In this document: positions 48,501 to 59,857 of the stretch, one piece after another
Position numbering within the stretch: the stretch's first letter is position 1
How the letters are laid out: each line of letters opens with the position of its first letter
Origin: Polytrichum commune
Lineage: Eukaryota > Streptophyta > Polytrichopsida > Polytrichales > Polytrichaceae
DNA length: 64,000 nucleotides
NCBI GenBank assembly: GCA_950295325.1
Contig: OX485809.1
Location: forward strand, 40,455,081-40,519,080
Reading direction: 5' to 3'
Translations under genes and position numbers: made by a program
Notes under the pieces: model-generated
What the model saw: only the letters and a program-made list of their open reading frames with translations
Databases searched by the model: none
What the model was told of the DNA's origin: nothing

Positions 48501-51500
48501 ACCCGATTCGTTATGGTCAGAATGTTGCTGACCTGTACACCCATTTTCAACACCAGTATTGCAACGATGGCAGGACTAAAATGCCACTGGTTATCAACAC
48601 ACATGGATGGGTGAAAGGTACTTGGCAGTACTCTGTCTCCTCATTTAATGCAAATTGATACATGATATCTAACAAGGTTTAGTGCTGGTTTGATGGCTTT
48701 GGTGAACCACAGCTTTGGGCATCACACTTTAGTTCTCAATGGAAATAAAATCAGCAGACAAAAGATATATGGAGTGGTGATCCACAGAAAGTATGCTTTT
48801 GTTTTGTATCAACATGTACATGAGGTGTCAAAGTTCCAGCTATAAGAACACAGTTGAAGTTGATTCTGATCTGCGGTGTCTGTAGGGTGCTTATCTTGAG
48901 GTAATAGAGTTACCCGTTAATTCCATAAGTTGTTTGGTGGGGAGCTGGTTGTTTTGCATACAACACCTTCCATGTCCTGTACGTTTTCAGTGCATGTTTG
49001 GAGGTAGTGTGGAGGTTTGAATGAAGCACATTCTGTATTGGTGCATTGATGGTCAGACTCATTTTGGCATGCCAAGAGGTGCTAAATTGAGTTTAGCCTT
49101 CAAAATAGGTTGCTCTTCATTCAAATTCAGACACCACCTCTGAGCATGGACCACATGTGGAAAAATATTAATCATACCGTATGCAAAAGAACCGATGGAA
49201 AATCATATGGGACCTACTCCTGACGAAGAGTCCCTTTGAATTAAAGGATAACTTTAATATGAACTGATTTATAAAATTGGTGTATTATCTTGCAGGCATT
49301 GGATTTGATGTAGTAGCTGATATCCTGAGATGTACCTCTCCAACGCATGTGGTGCAGCTGTTGACGAATTCATGGAAAAGAAACCTCCCTTTCGGCAAAT
49401 TCTGGGATGAATCTAGTGAAGCAAAGACATTGTATATTGAAAGTGCTATTGAGAACCTAGCCACGTAAGCAGCTTGATCAGTAGACTTGACCAATATTCA
49501 ACCTCAATTTTAAAATTGAAAGATTCTGAACAGCAGATTCTCAAATGAATGAGCAGATAGCTTGCTATTAGTACTCTTACTAATTACTGGTTGCATTTGA
49601 AATAGGCGCAGAAGTGGACGGGCGGCACATCATTTACGGGCTGCTCGAGTGCTGGCTTACTTTCAACAGTGTTCAGGTGACAATCCAGCTCCCTTTCCTT
49701 ACCGGGAAGCCAAGCTATTTGCAAAAACGGCCATTTCACTTGCAAATGAAGCTCCATACCAAGTGCCAATTACAGCACTCACCATCAAGCACCTCCACTC
49801 TGAGGTCTGTGCTAGGTTCTTTCCCGAACTCGAGTCAAGATGGGACATGGTCCTCTTGGTTTTTTTTGGAATTAAGCAATATCAGGGTTATCCTTAAAGT
49901 CTCTCAAAAACTCATGTTTTGGTACAGAGTTTTGCCCAATTTTTGACGATTTATTATGTTCAAGAAATGTTCAAGTGAATCGGAACCCCCAAATTGGTGA
50001 AATTAAAGGGATGCGTTTGACTCTGGCCAAAAGTCGGCTCTGTAAAAATGAATTTCTTGGCAAACATTTGAAGGCACAAAGAGCTTTGAAGTACTCTTGA
50101 AGTCTAGTAGTTAGTTGCATGACTAGTTCTGTTTGTTGTGCTTTGCTGTTTCAAGAGTCTATTTCTGTTGTCAACAGGTATGGTGTTCAATATATTTGTA
50201 GGAGCTTGGATATAAGTTTCATGAATGTTTATGTCTAGACCAAATTCAGAAACTTAGCATCTGTAAAACAGGGGCAATGTGTTGGCAGAAAAGAGTTGAA
50301 GCAAATGTATTAGGCAGTGAATTTTGGGATTGCTTTGGTAGTCTTGCATTGTAAGCTCGCTATGTGTACAAGCTACAACTACTTCAATCCAAGAAGTTTG
50401 AAATGGAGGCATACTTATGAGCCAAGTATCAAGTGCTCTTCAGGTGATATGTAAATGTGAACTGTCAACTAATATTACACCTTATATTTCTCTATAAGAT
50501 ATATCTTTAATTTTGTTGCTTGATATCGGTTCGCCTTGCAGGTGCCACCTTCAGAGAGTCTGCGGGCAATCAATGCTTCGCTTGTTGGGTTAGCAGTAAG
50601 TTTTAGTGATAAGCAAACCACAGGAGAATCACTGCCACTGTGCATAGGCATTGGTAAGAACTTCAAATTTGTGTTACTAGTGGACTTTGATGAACTTGAG
50701 TTTCTCAATATGTACAAGGCCTATTTTCAGATTTTTCTTTCCTCAATGCAGGTTGTTTTGCTGCTTGGATACTGTGTGGTGTTTAACCCTTAAGCCTCTA
50801 AGAGGTCCCCTCCATGCACAAGAAATACATGTATTTGAGCTACATATTTTCATTTTAAGCTAATTGTGTCAAAAGTGACCCCATCTATAATAATTCATTC
50901 TTCAAGTGCACTTTTCAAAGTGGTTGAATGCCTAAATGTTAATGAAGGTTTGTGTTCAAGTACACAGCTTGGGTGCCCTTCAATGAAAATACATACTTTA
51001 TCTCCAATGTCACAATTGAGTATTTTTTAAGTTTTATTTCTTGACATAAGATAATGTACTTAGTGTCAAACCCTAATTATATAAAAGATTTGGTGAGGCT
51101 TTCAGAAATTGTGTGTATATATGTCATACATGAACCTTTGTGTCCTTCAAGGGTTAAATTACCAATATCGTGACTTGGACCATGGTGCAGGAATTGTGAA
51201 GGCTGTTGATGTGCAGAAAGGCATTTTCTATATTTGCACACCTGTGCCCATGGATCAACTCCAGAAGGTTACCACATTGCTTCAAGGGCGGATTGAGACT
51301 CCAATTCCCCTTTTGATGGTAAGTTTGACAAGCCTATTTCAGTTACTTTTTTTGGTGTGCCACCTTATACTACTTGAATTTACAAGGTTGAAAATTCTGT
51401 GAGGTTGCAAATGTATCTGAAGAAGCCAGGATCAATCTTTGAAATTTTTTGAGCTCATCTTGAATTCTTACAATTTATCAAAGTCCACTGACAGCGCGCC

Positions 51501-51935
51501 ATAAGACCACATAGGTCCCCCAATTGTGTTACCTATTGAGCCTAGAATGAACAAGTTTGATCATGTAGTCCAATCTCTTTCGATGTCTCTACTTAGAGCT
51601 GCACCTAACCACCCACCATTAAAAATATAGGTGTCCGGCTAAGATAAGTAAGCAAATTAGGCCCACTTACCTCAGTTGACCTATTCCCCACTTTCTTGCT
51701 GCCAGAATTTCTGTAGTTTGTTTACCAAGTTCTTAAAAATAAAAGAGACATGCTATTCTATCTATGTTGGGTTGGTGTTATTCTCTGCTTAAGTGATGAT
51801 GACAATGTTTTTGGGGCTTTTGATTTGCAGGCTAAAGGTCACAGCTGCCCTTACTTCTGTAGAGAATCCCTCATTGTGGAAGGCGTTGGTGCAGCTGCAA
51901 TGAAAAGTACGTGGAAAGTGGGGGTGAAAAAGTGA
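45572..51935 (+). CDS. NOL9: Polynucleotide 5'-hydroxyl-kinase GRC3/NOL9 homologue
   Basis: Exons that join in phase: 45572-45915, 46130-46181, 46403-46705, then (start unresolved, about 46850-46870)-47436, 47842-47939, 48197-48230, 48466-48617, 49296-49464, 49606-49804, 50542-50653, 51191-51318, 51831-51935. The N-terminus is basic then Glu-rich (low complexity near 45775-45800). The core has a Walker A loop GARNVGKS in exon 4, then YLDTDIGQPEFT, TPERCFFYGD and PLVINTHGWVKG. The C-terminal domain has HLHSEVPPSES and GIVKAVDVQKGIFYICTPVP. These match the Clp1/Grc3 kinase family. NOL9/Grc3 acts with LAS1 in the nucleolus, phosphorylating the 5'-OH left at the ITS2 cut during 25S/28S rRNA maturation. 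The exon 3/4 junction cannot be closed in frame: two frames overlap at 46790-46880, so a missed micro-exon or a one-base shift is likely there. Confidence 0.85.
47498..47773 (+). repeat. Intronic repeat A of the GRC3 gene
   Basis: About 276 bp within the intron after the Walker A exon. Its main part (GGCATGTCAAGAGGTGCTAA through TAAAGGATAACTTTAAT) matches 49060-49262 in direct orientation. Its first 53 bp (CTGACCATCAATGCACC...) match 49003-49055 in inverted orientation. Confidence 0.7.
49003..49262 (+). repeat. Intronic repeat B of the GRC3 gene
   Basis: Partner of 47498-47773, in the intron before the exon starting at 49296. The left 53 bp are flipped relative to copy A while the rest is collinear. 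Confidence 0.7.
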
Positions 51936-53500
51936 CATAGTACATTGCTTACTAACGGTACTGCATCATATTACGTGACAATATGCAACCTCTTTCATAC
52001 CTACATATTACAGTTTTCCTCACATCTCCATAGGGGTTAGCAAAAAGCAAGAAAACAAAACTTCAAGGGCTGATGGAACAAAATTATGAGGCAAGCCCTA
52101 GGAGAACCAGGAAGCAAAAACTGAGTAGCGGACATACACTCCTTTCACCAAGTTATTTGTTGAAGGCCGAATACCAAACATCTCACAAGCTGAATGCTCA
52201 GATGGGTTTTTGAACTTTAAAGGTAGTTCTAACCTCTTGCTTAGACACTACAGGATGGGAATTTTCCCGCAGGCAGTAGTTTGGTTACAGTTGTAAATGG
52301 GGTGGTGGCCCATAAATCATTGAGATTTAATCAGATTTTCGCATCTACACAATTGTTGATAGCAATTTGTTATATATTGCTGGTCTACCTGTCTGCACTG
52401 TTGGGCAACTTTTCGAATTTTGTGAGATTATATATTACTGTATTCAGAACATTTTGCCTCAAAGTACTAAGGAAGAGCACCTGATTGCCTGAGAAACCTA
52501 TGAACAGCTGAATTCTACTTCGATGCTTCTGTGATTATAGTAGATCTGGAATGATATTATGAAGCTGAATTTGTGGCTGATCAAATTTGAGGCTGGTCAA
52601 TGACTTTGAAGTGCAGTGTGCATAGATACAGGTCATTGAATGATGCTACCATGCAGTGTCTGGAGAGATTTCTGGGCTCAATCAGTCAGAATCCTAGCAT
52701 TTCCAAGTCCAGCTGCTTACATGTTGTGATCTTTCGGATTTTCTTTATTAATTTCAGTTATATTCCATAGATTCCTCTAAAATGCTTGGTAATTTTCCTG
52801 AAGTTTTGAACTTCAACTGGTTTGTCTATAACTAACGGTCGATTCTCCCTCTTCATTGCTACCATGGCCACATTCCTGTTTTTTCTTGGCATTCTAAATA
52901 TTAACCAAAAATTAATGGACATTAGTAATATGTCAAGCATCTGTCGAGCGTGTGCATGATGTGATAGATTGAAGGACAAAAACCAATAAACATTCACCAA
53001 TCTTATTATAGCACTACTGTAGTGTGCTATAATATCAATATCTGGCATTGACATCTATTAATATCAATTGAAAAGAAGGAAAGAATTTTTTTAGGTAGTA
53101 TAGTTTCAGGTGACCTGCATTGCAGTACTGGTCATACCATCCATTTTGATTCTGCTAAGCAGCTTGAAAATTGGTCTGCTCTACCCTAAGTATATGTAAT
53201 TACAAGCCAACTAATTGAGTTTATTCTAAACTTCAAAACTAGAGCAAGGTCACCCCAGCTTGAGAAACGGTACGACAGTGGAGAATGACATACCATATTC
53301 AAGGGTAATACAAATTCCAATAGTTACCCCAGCAGTAAGGAATAACCCCTCGAATATAAAGCTGATCGAATATTAAAAAAATTTCAATTCAGATGTAAAG
53401 GAATTGAACATGCTAATTGCACAGTCCACTGCAGTGTTCCTGTCTAACTTAACTCTTAACCTAAAAGCGTTCAAAACATTTCAAGAATTTGTGTGCGTCT
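51936..53500. other. Intergenic between convergent genes
   Basis: 3' flanks of the GRC3 gene and of the kinase-jacalin gene. It holds one SINE-like repeat (52693-52850, reverse); otherwise no coding frame. Confidence 0.5.
52693..52850 (-). repeat. SINE-like dispersed repeat, copy 4 (reverse)
   Basis: Sense strand begins AGGGAGAATCGACCGTTAG, has AGTTCAAAACTT at the B-box place, and ends around GGACTTGGAAATGCTAGG. It lacks about 15 bp between the head and the B box compared with copy 3. Confidence 0.6.
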
Positions 53501-56500
53501 TCAAGTGCAGACATCTTGATCTCCACCAATTACAATGAATGCCCCAATTTGGTCCAGGGTCAACCCACACTTCCCATAGAAACCCACAATCTTACCAATC
53601 CCAGATGTGTACACTTGAGCAGACTCAAAGCCATATGGTCCATAAACTCTCTCCATACTGGTCCAGAACTTAATTGACGTTATACCAGTTACTCTCCGAG
53701 TGCCTTGAATGTACGGAGTATCACCAACAGTGACCTCCATTTGTGTGAAAATCTCACCAGGGTCTCGTATAGTAATCTGCAGTCACAGTATGATATTTAT
53801 ATATTAGTCATCTGAATGTGTACCTGTCAGACTGGTAATTTACAATTGGGTGATGTCTGACTCGACACAAAACACTTTGTTTTGGAATAATCCTACTGCG
53901 TGTCATATTCATATTGGTCAAGTCACTAATGAATTCCACGTGGAAAGCACCTAATGCCATGAAACAGAGCACACTCTCCAGTACAACGCTGCACAGAAGC
54001 TACTCAGCATATATGCATTGTCTGAGATAGAGGCAGATTCTAGCAAGATCCACAGTTTGATTTCTATCTGTTCATCTCGAGGTTTTCTTACTGGGTGGAT
54101 ATATGTGAAGGGAAGTTATATTAACCTCATATGGGTTATTGCTGCTGTCACGACTTTCAACCCCGTGGCTTGATATGCATTTTTTCCCATTGATTTCGGA
54201 TTCCACCTCAAAATAGCATATGCACTCTTCACGCCCAATATTATTGACTGTACATCTCACTTTGATCCGTTTGATGGATGCGACAATGCCGGTGCAGAAA
54301 TCACCACCACCAGGCCCTCCCCAAGGACCTCTGGTCTGTTAATCAAAGGGATCAATACCAAGCATGCAATACCAAGCATATCGTGATGTTCAAAATCATG
54401 CCAGTGTTGAGAGTTAGATTCCCTCCCGATCGGTACGGATGCATGTACATGATATTCGCTGGTGTTTTCAATTCACTTTCTCACATTGCTGAATCTTGGC
54501 TGCTTGTTCACTTAGTAATCCTCCTCTTGGAAATTGAATTGTAAATTGTTATATGCTGTTTTCGCCTCTGATGGAGAAGTATTATACATGCTAGAATAGA
54601 AGCATTGTGCTGTCACTAAAACTGTGATTGGCAACCTGCCTCTCGCACATGCAACAACAACAAACCCAACTAATTGCCTATGTAATTCACAGATAAGAAC
54701 ACCTTCTCATGTGCAGGAATTTGCATCAAACAAAAACGCATCAATTTAATAGAAATCCAAACAAGACGGGGGTTGACGCTTATCCAGGTACGTTAATGTT
54801 CACCTGAAAGAGAAGGAAATCGAAAGGTTTACCTGCACTCCTATGGTAACACCGGTGTCTTGATCAATTTCATTCAATGCTGCAGTGTCTCCTGCAAGTG
54901 AAACACCAAATAGGTAGATCCGATGGCCGATCAGGATTACAAGAGGAACTTAGGCCACCTTTACACTAGAGCTCGGATTGAGAGCTTCAACTTGCAATTT
55001 TTGAGTTGACAGGCTTTCATCAGAGGTCAAACTATTGAGAGCTCGTACTTTGAGCATGTGTAAACTGTCCATGCCCAAAGTGAGATATCGAGGGGGGAAC
55101 GGTTTTAACCTATGGTGTATTTATGACAAGCCAAAGAATGCTTGAAAGACCATAATTTGGCTTAGGGCTCATAAACCAATAGCTCAAACTATCGATTTTC
55201 CTAAGGTAGCTTAGGATTTGACAGAAAGCTTGTCGTAGTCGTTCCTTTCACATGGGATCCATCAGGGCGCCATCTTATAAACTCTGAAGTTAAAAGCTAC
55301 AGGGTAAAGTGGACTTGAGTGAACAAGCTGCATGCGTAAGAGGCTCCTTTCTTGGACCTCTCAACCTCTCTAGTAAAGGGGGAACTTAAATATACCAAAT
55401 TGCCAGAAACCCCCTACTAAAACCCGAAACCAGCATATATCACAGATTTCTTGGATTGTCCTGCATTCGCTGAGGATGACCTAATCGTGTTCACTAGCTA
55501 TAAATATGTTAGGTTATAATTCATCAACCGTAGCTGAGCACCTAATCACAAAGATGGCTGAAATATATATGCACTGGGGAATGTGGAGAACCATTAGTCT
55601 CGGTTTGCAAGCTGGTTGTGGAGTGCTAACCTCGGAGGAGGAGGGCTTTGATGTATCGGAGCTGTTGGCAAATGTCGGGGAAGGGGGGTCGCTCCCGAGG
55701 ATTCCCACTCCAACATCGCTTGATGAGGACATCCAACCTCTTTGGAAGATAGTCTGGCAGCTTAGGCCGCTCGCCATCTCTCAACCGCTTATGGAGATTA
55801 TTCGTATTCAGCCATGGCTCCTCTCCAGTCAGGATTTCGAAGCACACAATGCCGAAACTGTATGCATCCGTCTTTCTGGGCTGAGCCGTCGATGGCTCCT
55901 CGCCCGGTAGGAATGGGAACACCTCCGGCGCCTTCCACATGCGGGTGCCCACCTGCGAAGTCTGATGACTATAGGCGGTGATAGAGTTCTTGGTTGACGA
56001 TGTACCGAAATCGGCGATTTTGGCGATGTATGGCTGCCTAATTTTCATGGTTGAATCAGGCGAGGAATTAAAAGGAGCACGGGTCATGAGAATATTGGGT
56101 GACTTGACATCGCGGTGAGCAAGGCGTTTGCTGTGGACGTATTTCAGCCCTTCAGCGACTTGAAGCATGAGGTCTACACTTTGGATGAGTGTGAAGGGAG
56201 CCTGCTGCTGCTTATGTTCCTTCTCTTTTGCCAGGACAACACTCAGGTCCTGCTCTTCCATGAACTCCATGAGCAGTGCACCCTTCTCGTTGTCGTTCTC
56301 AGAGCAACACATGACGCGAGCTATATGAGGATGGTTCAACCCTTCAAGAACTTCGCGCTCTTGCTCCCATAGAAATTTTTCTCTAAAATTCTTCAGGGCG
56401 AACTTTTCATTCCTCCAACTAATTTCTGCCACCTTCCCGGATGCGCCTGAGTTAATTTTGCGTCCCTTGGTAATATGTCGCATGTCTATCTCTAAGTAGG

Positions 56501-57131
56501 CATGAAGAGGCTGGGACGAACCCGACCTGCGGCTACCCTCCGCTTCAGCAGTTTTGACGACGGCAGACTGTAACACCTTCCGCAGTTTGAGTGACAGACA
56601 GTGGTCACAGCCACCTCCACCGTCACATTCTTGACCCTCTATAGTCTCGGTCAGACGACTTATGAGTGCACGTTTGTCCGCCTGCGCCGCTGCCGACAGA
56701 GAGAACGAGTCAAGCGGATCCAGTTTCCCATCGCAGAATGCCGGGTCGACTTGTTGGACGCTGCATAACACTTGCATGCACCATCGCAGATCATATACAA
56801 TCTCAGCAAATGTCTCCTGCATGTCGCCTTGCTTGATCACTGCTGTGAGCCATTGGTGGCTGTCTTCGCAGCAGCAATCGGCTATTAACGCCCTGGCACT
56901 ATTTACTACCCCATGGAGTTCTTCGGCGGGTAGAGCCCAACCTGAATCTGTAGATCCGCTTCCGCTTTCTCTGCCGCGCACTTGGACGTCTTGAAATTGG
57001 TCCAGCGTTTCCCGGGTGTTGCGAAGCTTCTTCTTCAAAAACTCACATTGCTGGACGTTGATCTGCAGACTATCTACATCATTCGTTGCTTCTATTGTTG
57101 CTTTACAAGCTTCAAGAATCTGGTCTGCCAT
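53501..57131 (-). CDS. Four-helix/coil - TKL protein kinase - jacalin lectin fusion protein
   Basis: Exons: 57131-55632 plus one base (55631), 54891-54833, 54335-54126, 53776-53501. The kinase exon ends CGA G|GTTAGC in phase 1 and the next exon begins with two bases, so GGA forms. The later junctions are phase 0, giving 681 aa. Residues 1-~210 are mostly helical with Cys-rich patches, reminiscent of the N-terminal bundle of plant MLKL-like proteins. The kinase core has an SGASGKV loop, K247 (FALK), HRD 339-341 (HRDVKSPN), DFG 374-376 and APE 401-403, so it looks catalytically competent. The C-terminal ~160 residues are jacalin-like: RGPWGGPGGGDF, DPGEIF, VYGPYGFES and VGFYGKCGLTLDQIGAFI. Jacalin domains bind mannose- or galactose-type glycans. 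A role as a glycan-linked immune or cell-death kinase is inference. If the kinase exon is read through instead, a 501-aa lectin-less form ends at TAG 55626-55628. Confidence 0.8.
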
Positions 57132-57637
57132 GGCGAACACTTGAGATGACGATTGGCCAGTTAGGAGTTGGCTTGGTTCCAGAACATGCCACTAGAGTAA
57201 TTAATGGCTCAAAGGTTCGACTGCCGAGTCCCGTAGGAGCGTGTACCTAAAACAATGAAACTTAGACTACTGTTACAATCAAACCTCACAAACTCATGCA
57301 GCAATTGAGTACTATCGAATTTGTGCCTCTCACATGGCAGGCGTCTCGAAGACTACTGTAGTCCAAGGATTTCCTAGGTCTCATGTACAGGACTTCATTC
57401 ACCAGTAATTTTGAAGAAGAAGAAGAAGGAGAAGAGCTCCAGCCTCGAAGAACAGAGTGAATAGAATGTTTGTTCGTAGAACATTCCTGCTCACGCTCAA
57501 AGCGCAATACCGGAGTGAATAGAGTGTCTGTTCGTAAAATATCCTTTGCTCACGCTCAAAGTGCAATGACGTTAGATGCCGACACTACACTGGTAATCGG
57601 GGAAGTAGCAAAAATTCACCATTACACTTTAGAAATA
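57132..57637. other. Promoter region of the kinase-jacalin gene
   Basis: No coding frame of note. A roughly 45-bp direct repeat (GAATAGA(A/G)TGT(T/C)TGTTCGTA...GCTCACGCTCAAAG) lies at 57461 and 57517. Confidence 0.45.
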
Positions 57638-57768
57638 AAATTACCAGAAAATTTGCAACCCTCCCTATTTCTATCATCCTACATGGGGAAATTTGCACCG
57701 CCTCATACTTCTCCAGATTTGGCGTAGAATCTCTTAAGTGATCGATTATGGGCGCCTCATCTTTAGCA
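57638..57768 (+). repeat. Dispersed repeat, partner at 38510-38640
   Basis: Shares TTTGCACC(G)CCT, CTCCA(G/A)ATTTGG and TCTCTTAAGTGAT with 38510-38640. Copy 5 of the SINE-like family begins right at its right-hand end. Confidence 0.55.
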
Positions 57769-57769
57769 T

Positions 57770-57937
57770 GGGGAGATCCAACCGTTATTTACAGATGGGC
57801 CGGTTGACTTTGAGAAATAGCCAGATTAAGTTCAAGACTTTAGGCAAATTGCCGATCATTCTAGAGGAGTCTATAGAACATACCTTAAATAGATTAATAA
57901 AGGAAAATTGACTGATATCAACATGTCACCGGTTGTA
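57770..57937 (+). repeat. SINE-like dispersed repeat, copy 5
   Basis: Begins GGGGAGATCCAACCGTTA, carries AGTTCAAGACTTT (B-box pattern), and ends near ATATCAACATGTCACCGG. It lacks the 3' block present in copies 2 and 3. Confidence 0.6.
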
Positions 57938-58510
57938 GGGTTTGCTTGAGAGTTTACTTTTTAGGGTTGCTTGTGGGTTTGCTTGTGGGTTTGCTTGTAG
58001 GGCTTGCTTGAGAGTTTGCCATCCCGGGTTTGTAAGCTGGTCTACAGGTTGTTGGTGTTGTTGTTGTCGTTGCAAAGATTGAGTTGTGTTGCTGTTGCGA
58101 AGAGTGCAGCGGAGCAAATAAGGTGGTCGGAGTCTTTTGACGATTACAGACAAAGTTTTGATTCTTTGAAGTTTTTGGAATGTGAGTCAAGTGGTGTGCT
58201 TTCGGAGATTTTTTACGATGTTGAGCGGGATCAAAGTACAGGGGTCCATGGAGGTCTGGATCTCAAATTGTATTCTCACATTCAAACATTTCTCTCCTTA
58301 CGATCATGTCATAGGGCTAGAAGCGTGTCTGGTCACGTCCAGGCTTTAGTTTTTAAATCAGTGGGGTTTAGGTCGTAGATTTTGATGGATTCTCCAGAAC
58401 ATGATTGTTGGTCAATAAGCAGGTAAATAATCCAGGGAAGGTTAGAGCTCAAAATGTTGAGATTCTTATCACAAACTTATCTTCATCATCATCATGAAAA
58501 GTTAGTATGA
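57938..58510. other. Unrecognised stretch with GGGTTTGCTTGT repeats
   Basis: 57940-58030 repeats GGGTTTGCTTGTG-type words. An open frame at 58004-58378 (124 aa) follows but shows no known domain and its start lies in the repeat. Coding status unknown. Confidence 0.35.
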
Positions 58511-58705
58511 TCTCCATTTGCCACTCAGACTGGTCTGAATGCAAAAATGGAGTGGTGGGTTGCCATCAATCTCTCAAGTCGAGAGCTCGCTTGCCCTATT
58601 CCTCTCTCTTTCTCCACTCTCACCTCCCTGGAGTACATGAATCTGAAGAACAACAACTTCACAAGCAATATTCCATCATGGCTGGGCAACCTCACCGGTT
58701 CTTAA
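58511..58705 (+). pseudogene. Leucine-rich-repeat fragment (LRR receptor-like)
   Basis: One frame reads VAINLSSRELACPIPLSFS, then TLTSLEYMNLKNNNFTSNIP and SWLGNLTGS before TAA at 58703-58705. This is one and a half plant extracellular LRR repeats of the NLS..L.G.IP type. There is no signal peptide, no further repeats and no kinase nearby, so it is a scrap of an LRR receptor-like gene or a lone exon. The best start, if any, is ATG 58547. Confidence 0.6.
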
Positions 58706-59857
58706 CAACCAAAACCTGAGAGAGAGGTACATGGATATAAATGTTTTATTTGAGATCTTTGTTGGTATATTTTCTCATGTTTGATATAATTCTAACAAGT
58801 TTATGATGAAATATATTGTATATTGAAATATATTTGAAGTATATTGTCATGGATGATTGATTTTTGGTAGAAGAATCACTTTGTAAGTCACAATAATTGC
58901 AACATAGTAAAATTATAATCCCTCCCAAAAATAACGAGGAATGACAAATAATGTTGGGTTAACATTTAGTGTTGGTAACACCACACCGCAGTTTACAATT
59001 AGTATTGAGCAAGACAATTAGAAGTGGGTGCCAGTAAATATCATATTTAGAGCCGCTTCACACTATAGCCGTCCAAGTCGAGAGGCTATGGGATTGAATG
59101 ACCAAACTTTGTTGAGAGTCCAAAGATATGGGCCAAAAATAGCCAATAAATTATATGAATTGGAGCCTTCAGCTGGGCATGGTGTGAAGCCTCCAAAGGT
59201 CAAGCCCAAAGTTCAAAGGAAGAGGAGCATCCCACTTTATTCCTTGCCCAAAACAACCCCTCCACTCTAACAGTCAAGATCTTGTCAGTTTGACGCAAAT
59301 TCCGGAGGTGGGTCTGACGTAAATTCCGGTAGGCCATGCACCCTTATCCACAACTTGCCATGTAGGACTCCATGTAGACTTTTCATCCACGAACTTTTCT
59401 TTTGGGCCTTTGGCCTTCACCTCCTAGTGTGAAGTGAACGCCTTTTCGACCAATGAGAGCTCTTACATTGCCATGGTCAGGAGCCTTTAACCTTGTGTGT
59501 GAAGTGGCCCTTAGTGTAGCTCATTTCTTAAAACAACTATGCAAATTTCTGCAGGTTACGTATGAATTTTTATTTTTATTTTTTAAAATGATTTGTAGAC
59601 TCTTTGTAATTTTGCAGATCTACCATATTTGTGTGAAAAGTTTCCAAGCTATTCAACTTATCTGAAAAGTAAAAGTTTCCAAAGGAAGTGTCCCAACTAA
59701 GTAGCATTCTTCGAGATTCAACAAGGTGAGGTTAGTAATACATGAATAATGGCAGCAATTTGATTGTAACAATTATAGAAACCACCCTAAGTACCAGGAC
59801 AAGGTATACTTATGAAACTTCTAGAGTCCAGAAAATAAACCCAGCAAGCATATTTTA
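58706..59857. other. Intergenic, no gene recognised
   Basis: Contains the 59449-59520 partner of the repeat at 3745. The frame 59028-59270 (80 aa, basic, Pro/Lys-rich) has no recognisable family. Confidence 0.45.

Noticed and set aside
55506-55910. 134-aa plus-strand frame
   Set aside because: Antisense shadow of the kinase exon.
58004-58378. 124-aa plus-strand frame
   Set aside because: Starts in a GGGTTTGCTTGT repeat and has no recognisable domain; left as unrecognised sequence.
59028-59270. 80-aa basic frame
   Set aside because: No family, no splice context, and a dispersed repeat lies close by.
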